A stretch of DNA of 64,000 bases from KACC-23026 sp963829575 (lineage in GTDB: Bacteria; Bacillota; Bacilli; Bacillales; Sporolactobacillaceae), in NCBI GenBank assembly GCA_963829575.1, contig CAWHJF010000019.1:143657-207656 (forward strand), read 5' to 3'. The stretch's first letter is position 1. Each line of letters opens with the position of its first letter. Made by a program: the position numbers and the translations under genes. The notes beneath the pieces are model-generated. The model was not told the DNA's origin. It was given only the letters and a program-made list of their open reading frames with translations, and did no database searches. Shown piece by piece: positions 60,729-64,000 of the stretch.

Positions 60729-61363
60729 CGATTTATTTAGCGCATGAAAGTATGAGGGAAATCCTATCACACTTCCTATATCACAAAATCAGATTTATGT
60801 ATTTTATAACTTATTCACTCTAATACACCACTTTGATATAATTTTCACCTCTATCACTTTTTCATTCATTCAAATTGTTTTATAAAATCAGTTCGTTTCT
60901 AAAAGGCCGTTATTGAGAAATACGATCGTATTGAGGGATACGCAGCATCGAATAAATTTTAAAATAGGCACCAAAATAAAAGATATGAATGGATATACAC
61001 TTACAGAATACCAACGTTTCCATTCGTGATAATAAAAGATCCGTTCTAGCCGCTAAAGGTTCGTAAATCACAGCAAAAATGGAAGAACCTGTAATTTACC
61101 AAAATTCCTAAATAACATTTTTCACGTATGATAATAATTCAGAAAAATAGTGTTTGCCCGCCGCTGGATAGATAAATCCCAAATATCGCAATAATAGAAG
61201 CACATCGTCTTCTCACATCCTCCAATTATATTCATTCAAAGACGGTTAAATCATACACGTATTTCCATTACACAATACGGTGTTTTAGAGTATTAAATAA
61301 AATCTCTTTTTAAAATAGGTTCTTTCACAAACGAAATAATCATTTGTTGCACATTATGGGTCC
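60729..61363. other. Large AT-rich non-coding stretch
   Basis: About 630 bases with many stops in all frames. I see no gene, RNA signature or clear promoter. It may be an erased gene region next to the transferred cassette. Confidence 0.35.
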
Positions 61364-61401
61364 ACTACGTAATATAAGGGTTCATACAAAATGCAATTGA
61401 T
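61364..61401. repeat. 38-bp perfect direct repeat, left copy
   Basis: ACTACGTAATATAAGGGTTC ATACAAAATGCAATTGAT (two parts); identical to 63831-63868. The pair brackets the ArsR plus OYE cassette. Confidence 0.85.
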
Positions 61402-61435
61402 TGGTGTTTACCTTTGTCATTTATTCACAATCACG

Positions 61436-61657
61436 CTAGACTGTGGATGATATTTTTTCTATTGAATAGTAGCGTTGTACTATGCATTTATATCTTGTAC
61501 ACAATATTTCATTCTCACATTTACTGCATTGAACTCCTGATACAATATTTTCGCTAGTATTACCACCTTGTATATCACAGTATTCTATTGAGAATCCATG
61601 TTCTAATCCGCTAAGACATCGCATTTGAATCTTGTAGCCCCAGTTGAGCCTTTCCAA
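61436..61657 (-). CDS. Open frame with Cys cluster, doubtful gene
   Basis: 73 codons from a TTG without a ribosome site. It contains CSKCENEILCTRYKC, a possible metal-binding knuckle, but codon composition is poor and no family is recognised. Listed because it is the only open frame in the interval 60586-61904. Confidence 0.2.
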   Translation of the reverse strand: MERLNWGYKIQMRCLSGLEHGFSIEYCDIQGGNTSENIVSGVQCSKCENEILCTRYKCIVQRYYSIEKISSTV

Positions 61658-61696
61658 ACGGTGTTCAACTAAGCAAGGAAATCGAGTAAACTAGGC

Positions 61697-61792
61697 GGGT
61701 CGCAGGGCAGGCACTTTGCGACCCGGATTCACGAGCATTATTATCCAAAAGAAAAGGCTCCGCAGAGTAAAATTATCTCTGCGGAGCTTTTT
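61697..61792. terminator. Two hairpins downstream of the OYE gene
   Basis: GGGTCGCA / TGCGACCC (61697-61724) and GCTCCGCAGAG / CTCTGCGGAGC (61757-61787) followed by TTTTT on the plus strand and TTTT on the minus. The second is a strong bidirectional terminator. Confidence 0.75.
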
Positions 61793-61904
61793 AAATTAGT
61801 AAAAGAATCTAATGTCCTATTTACGAGGAACCCATCCTTTAAATGTTCGGTAAAGCAGATCAATCCTTATAAATGAGTATAGGAACCTGTCCCTAAAACA
61901 CAGA

Positions 61905-63017
61905 TTAGCTCAGCGTACCAAGCGCCTCACGCGTAAATGCTTGAAGTTCATCATTGCGGTCATCGCGAATTTTGGCTGCCCATGCCGGGTCGTTCAAGAG
62001 GGCACGGCCTACCGCAACAAGGTCGAATTCTCCTCGTTCAATGCGCTCAATCAAGCTATCGATACCGGCAATTTGTCCACCTTTTCCTGATTCAAACAAG
62101 CTAGTGAATTCGGAATCAAGGCCAACCGATCCAACTGTGATGGCTGGTTTGCCAGTTAGCTTGCGTGTCCAGCCTGCCAAGTTAAGGTCAGAGCCTTCAA
62201 ATTCCGGTTCCCAAAAACGGCGTGTGGAAGCGTGGAAAATATTGACGCCTGCTTCAGACAATGGTTTAAGGAAACGTTCCAGTTCTTCAGGAGTTGCAGC
62301 CAGCTTTGCTGTGTAATCAACCGGCTTCCATTGGGAGAAACGGAAGATAATTGGGAAGTCAGGACCGACTGCAGCTCTCACCGCTTCGATAACCTCTACC
62401 GCAAATCGGGTACGACCAATCCTATCGCCGCCATACTCATCTGTTCGCTTATTGGTCACATCCCAGAAAAACTGATCGATGAGATAACCGTGTGCGCCGT
62501 GAATCTCCACCGCATCAAAACCGATGCGCTTTGCATCTGCAGCCGCTTGTGCATAGCCTTGAACAAGCGCGCGGATTTCCTCGGCTGTCAGCGGATCAGA
62601 TACTTGTTCTCCAGTCAGACTCAAGCCGGATGGGCCGATTGGATCGGCATCTGAATCAGGAAATTTCTTTCTTTCGCGAGCCGTGCCAGTATGCCAGATT
62701 TGTGGAGCAATTTTGCCGCCTGCTTCATGTACTTCCCGAACAACGTGTGCCCATCCTTCAAGTGCTTCTTCACCATAGAAGTGGGGCACATTATGGTCGG
62801 CCGGTGCTGCCGGATGGTTGATAACCGTTCCTTCTGTAATAATAAGACCGACGCCATTTTCTGCTCTGCGGCGATAATATCTAGCCACATCTGGACCTGG
62901 AACGCCATTTGGGGAAAAGCAGCGTGTCATAGGAGCCATGACAATGCGGTTTTCTAGCTTCAGATTGCCGCCTTCAAAAGCCTCAAATAAAGGTGCTGCT
63001 ACTTTGGATAAGTTCAT
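61905..63017 (-). CDS. Old yellow enzyme, alkene reductase (NemA/OPR-like)
   Basis: 370 aa FMN enzyme. NRIVMAPMTRCFSPNGVPG at the FMN site, QIWHTGTARERKKFPD with the active-site His pair region, EIHGAHGYLIDQFFWDVTNK with RTDEYGGDRIGRTRF, and VGRALLNDPAW at the phosphate end. This is the 12-oxophytodienoate-reductase type, usually active on alpha,beta-unsaturated carbonyls or nitro compounds. Distinctly higher GC than the surrounding sequence, consistent with acquisition. The ArsR-type gene 98 bases upstream is likely its repressor. Confidence 0.92.
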   Translation of the reverse strand: MNLSKVAAPLFEAFEGGNLKLENRIVMAPMTRCFSPNGVPGPDVARYYRRRAENGVGLIITEGTVINHPAAPADHNVPHFYGEEALEGWAHVVREVHEAGGKIAPQIWHTGTARERKKFPDSDADPIGPSGLSLTGEQVSDPLTAEEIRALVQGYAQAAADAKRIGFDAVEIHGAHGYLIDQFFWDVTNKRTDEYGGDRIGRTRFAVEVIEAVRAAVGPDFPIIFRFSQWKPVDYTAKLAATPEELERFLKPLSEAGVNIFHASTRRFWEPEFEGSDLNLAGWTRKLTGKPAITVGSVGLDSEFTSLFESGKGGQIAGIDSLIERIERGEFDLVAVGRALLNDPAWAAKIRDDRNDELQAFTREALGTLS

Positions 63018-63056
63018 TTTACTCTCTCCTCATATCGTTGTTTTTTTAATCTACAA

Positions 63057-63090
63057 AATTGAATATATAGATATATAGATTAATATGCAA
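63057..63090. promoter_or_regulatory. Possible ArsR-type operator/promoter region
   Basis: TTGAATATATAGATATATAG then ATTAATATG: tandem ATATAGAT repeats, partly symmetric, in the 97-base gap between the regulator and the OYE gene. Binding is inferred. Confidence 0.4.
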
Positions 63091-63114
63091 ATAATAAAGC
63101 GGTACCTTATTAAG

Positions 63115-63447
63115 TTAATCCACTTTTGCGTGCAATCCAGCTGCGAATTGTTCTAAAAACTCAGTAATTGCATCTTCGTTGCGCCTGTAATAGGTCCACT
63201 GGCCGAAGCGGCGTGACTCAAGCAAGCCAATCTTCTGCATGGAAGACAGATAAGAGGAAATAACAGACTGGGCGAGACCGGACTTCTCTTGGATGCTTCC
63301 TACACATACACCGCCTGGAAATTCTTCTTTGATGGCCGTAGGCAGGTTCACGTTCATTTCCCCTGGCTCCTTCAGCCAACAAAGAATATTGAGTCGCGTC
63401 TCATTGGACAGAGACTTCAGCACAGCAAGGATCTCTTCGTTCTTCAT
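63115..63447 (-). CDS. ArsR-family winged-helix repressor
   Basis: 110 aa. ILAVLKSLSNETRLNILCWL, then SIQEKSGLAQSVISSYLSSM with QKIGLLESRRFGQWTYYRRN is the ArsR/SmtB helix-turn-helix and wing. The Cys ligands known from arsenic sensors (CxCxxC) are absent; C residues at ILCWL and GVCVGS may be redox sensors of electrophiles, as expected for a regulator of an OYE. The start ATG 63447 lies after CTAGAAATGG-type weak ribosome site. Confidence 0.85.
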   Translation of the reverse strand: MKNEEILAVLKSLSNETRLNILCWLKEPGEMNVNLPTAIKEEFPGGVCVGSIQEKSGLAQSVISSYLSSMQKIGLLESRRFGQWTYYRRNEDAITEFLEQFAAGLHAKVD

Positions 63448-63830
63448 GTATGGACACCCATTTCTACTTTGTTTAACTCAGTATAACACAGACGGGTTTG
63501 TGGACAGGGGCACCTTGACCCCCTCAAACATTTTTTTCAATTCATACAGGAGTTCGGCAGCCTCTGTCGAATAATTTAAGTAAAGCTAGGAATTAACTTC
63601 TACTTTTACCTGTTTTCCTCTCTTTCCTCAATTATTTTGTCTCCTTCCTTATCATTTTTCCCGTCCTGGCCCTTGCATTTTTTATCACTTAACTTGTAGC
63701 CTTCAAAAACCTCAATATTACCTTCGATTAACTTTTGTAACTATTTATACTATTTATCACCTATAAAATTCCCTTTTACAATTACAAAATTATTAAATAA
63801 TGAAGACTAATGTAGCACCGTATAAAGTCT
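63448..63830. other. Intergenic region upstream of the ArsR gene
   Basis: About 380 bases; only chance frames (63293-63574 runs through the arsR gene on the other strand). No gene supported. Confidence 0.35.
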
Positions 63831-63868
63831 ACTACGTAATATAAGGGTTCATACAAAATGCAATTGAT
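63831..63868. repeat. 38-bp perfect direct repeat, right copy
   Basis: Identical to 61364-61401; the two copies are 2467 bases apart. Confidence 0.85.
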
Positions 63869-63916
63869 CTAACTACATTTGTTAAATCAAAGCTATAGCC
63901 CATAAAGTCTACTTCA

Positions 63917-64000
63917 AGCTAACATAAAAGAGCCCATATTAATGAGCTCTTTTATGTTAGCTCTATTATTTTTTCAATTCTAAAAGCGAGACACACTCCA
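63917..64000. repeat. Interspersed double-hairpin repeat, copy R4, cut by window end
   Basis: AGCTAACATAAAAGAGC / GCTCTTTTATGTTAGCT (63917-63962, perfect 17 base pairs), a spacer, then GCGAGACACACTCCA (63986-64000) identical to R1 at 46520-46534. The first hairpin would also act as a terminator. Confidence 0.6.

Noticed and set aside
1..64000. tRNA, rRNA, CRISPR array, prophage or replication origin
   Set aside because: No cloverleaf, rRNA-like or repeat-spacer sequence and no phage structural gene was recognised by eye; a tRNA or covariance scan was not possible.

Overview
The window looks like chromosomal DNA of a low-GC, spore-forming member of the Bacillales. The evidence is a complete sigY-yxlCDEFG-type operon, a yteA-family sporulation gene, a YrzI-type microprotein, yebE, MurT/GatD, an adenine riboswitch in front of pbuE, sigma-A promoters and AGGAGG ribosome binding sites. 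No rRNA or tRNA gene, CRISPR array, plasmid origin or prophage was seen. Most genes are on the minus strand. The window opens inside a lipoate-protein ligase gene.

Layout. 0-8 kb: lipoate ligase, an L-2-hydroxyacid (lactate) dehydrogenase, a class-C-like serine hydrolase, then a glycine-betaine-type unit (GbsR-like regulator with a perfect palindromic operator, orphan OpuAC-like lipoprotein, frameshifted metallo-beta-lactamase-fold hydrolase), a YrzI microprotein, and an ECF sigma factor coupled to a large unrecognised beta-rich protein. 8.6-11.7 kb: the sigY operon with its own ECF-type promoter. 11.9-19 kb: oligopeptidase B, a flavin monooxygenase, a PabB-PabC fusion, small membrane proteins, transporter remnants and an FMN reductase. 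19.1-25.5 kb: adenine riboswitch and pbuE, an old yellow enzyme, cshA, and a HAD phosphatase without a standard start codon. 25.5-34 kb: a divergent PRPP synthetase paralogue, a two-component system, DedA, a RodA/FtsW protein, and murT-gatD for lipid II amidation.

35.3-46.3 kb is the most distinctive locus: hexulose-6-phosphate synthase and isomerase (hxlAB), a LacI-family regulator, KDPG aldolase, KDG kinase, a HExxH protein, a hydantoinase/oxoprolinase-like protein, a GntP/citrate-type permease and a TIM-barrel isomerase. Four near-identical palindromes of LacI type lie upstream of four transcription units. Between them sits a decayed second KDG kinase and sugar-acid MFS transporter. I read this as one sugar-acid regulon feeding KDG to pyruvate and glyceraldehyde-3-phosphate, with an unassigned upstream chemistry.

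46.5-64 kb: yebE with a coupled microprotein, a SpoIIAA-like protein, yteA, a complete IS3-family element with a 4-bp target duplication, two Cys-rich spore-coat-like microgenes, a TPR-dynamin-like GTPase, an alpha/beta hydrolase, an SDR, a GGDEF protein with PAS remnants, a pseudo-hydrolase fused to a BTAD-type regulator, and an ArsR plus old yellow enzyme cassette bracketed by 38-bp perfect direct repeats. Intergenic regions carry at least two families of short interspersed hairpin repeats and several gene remnants.
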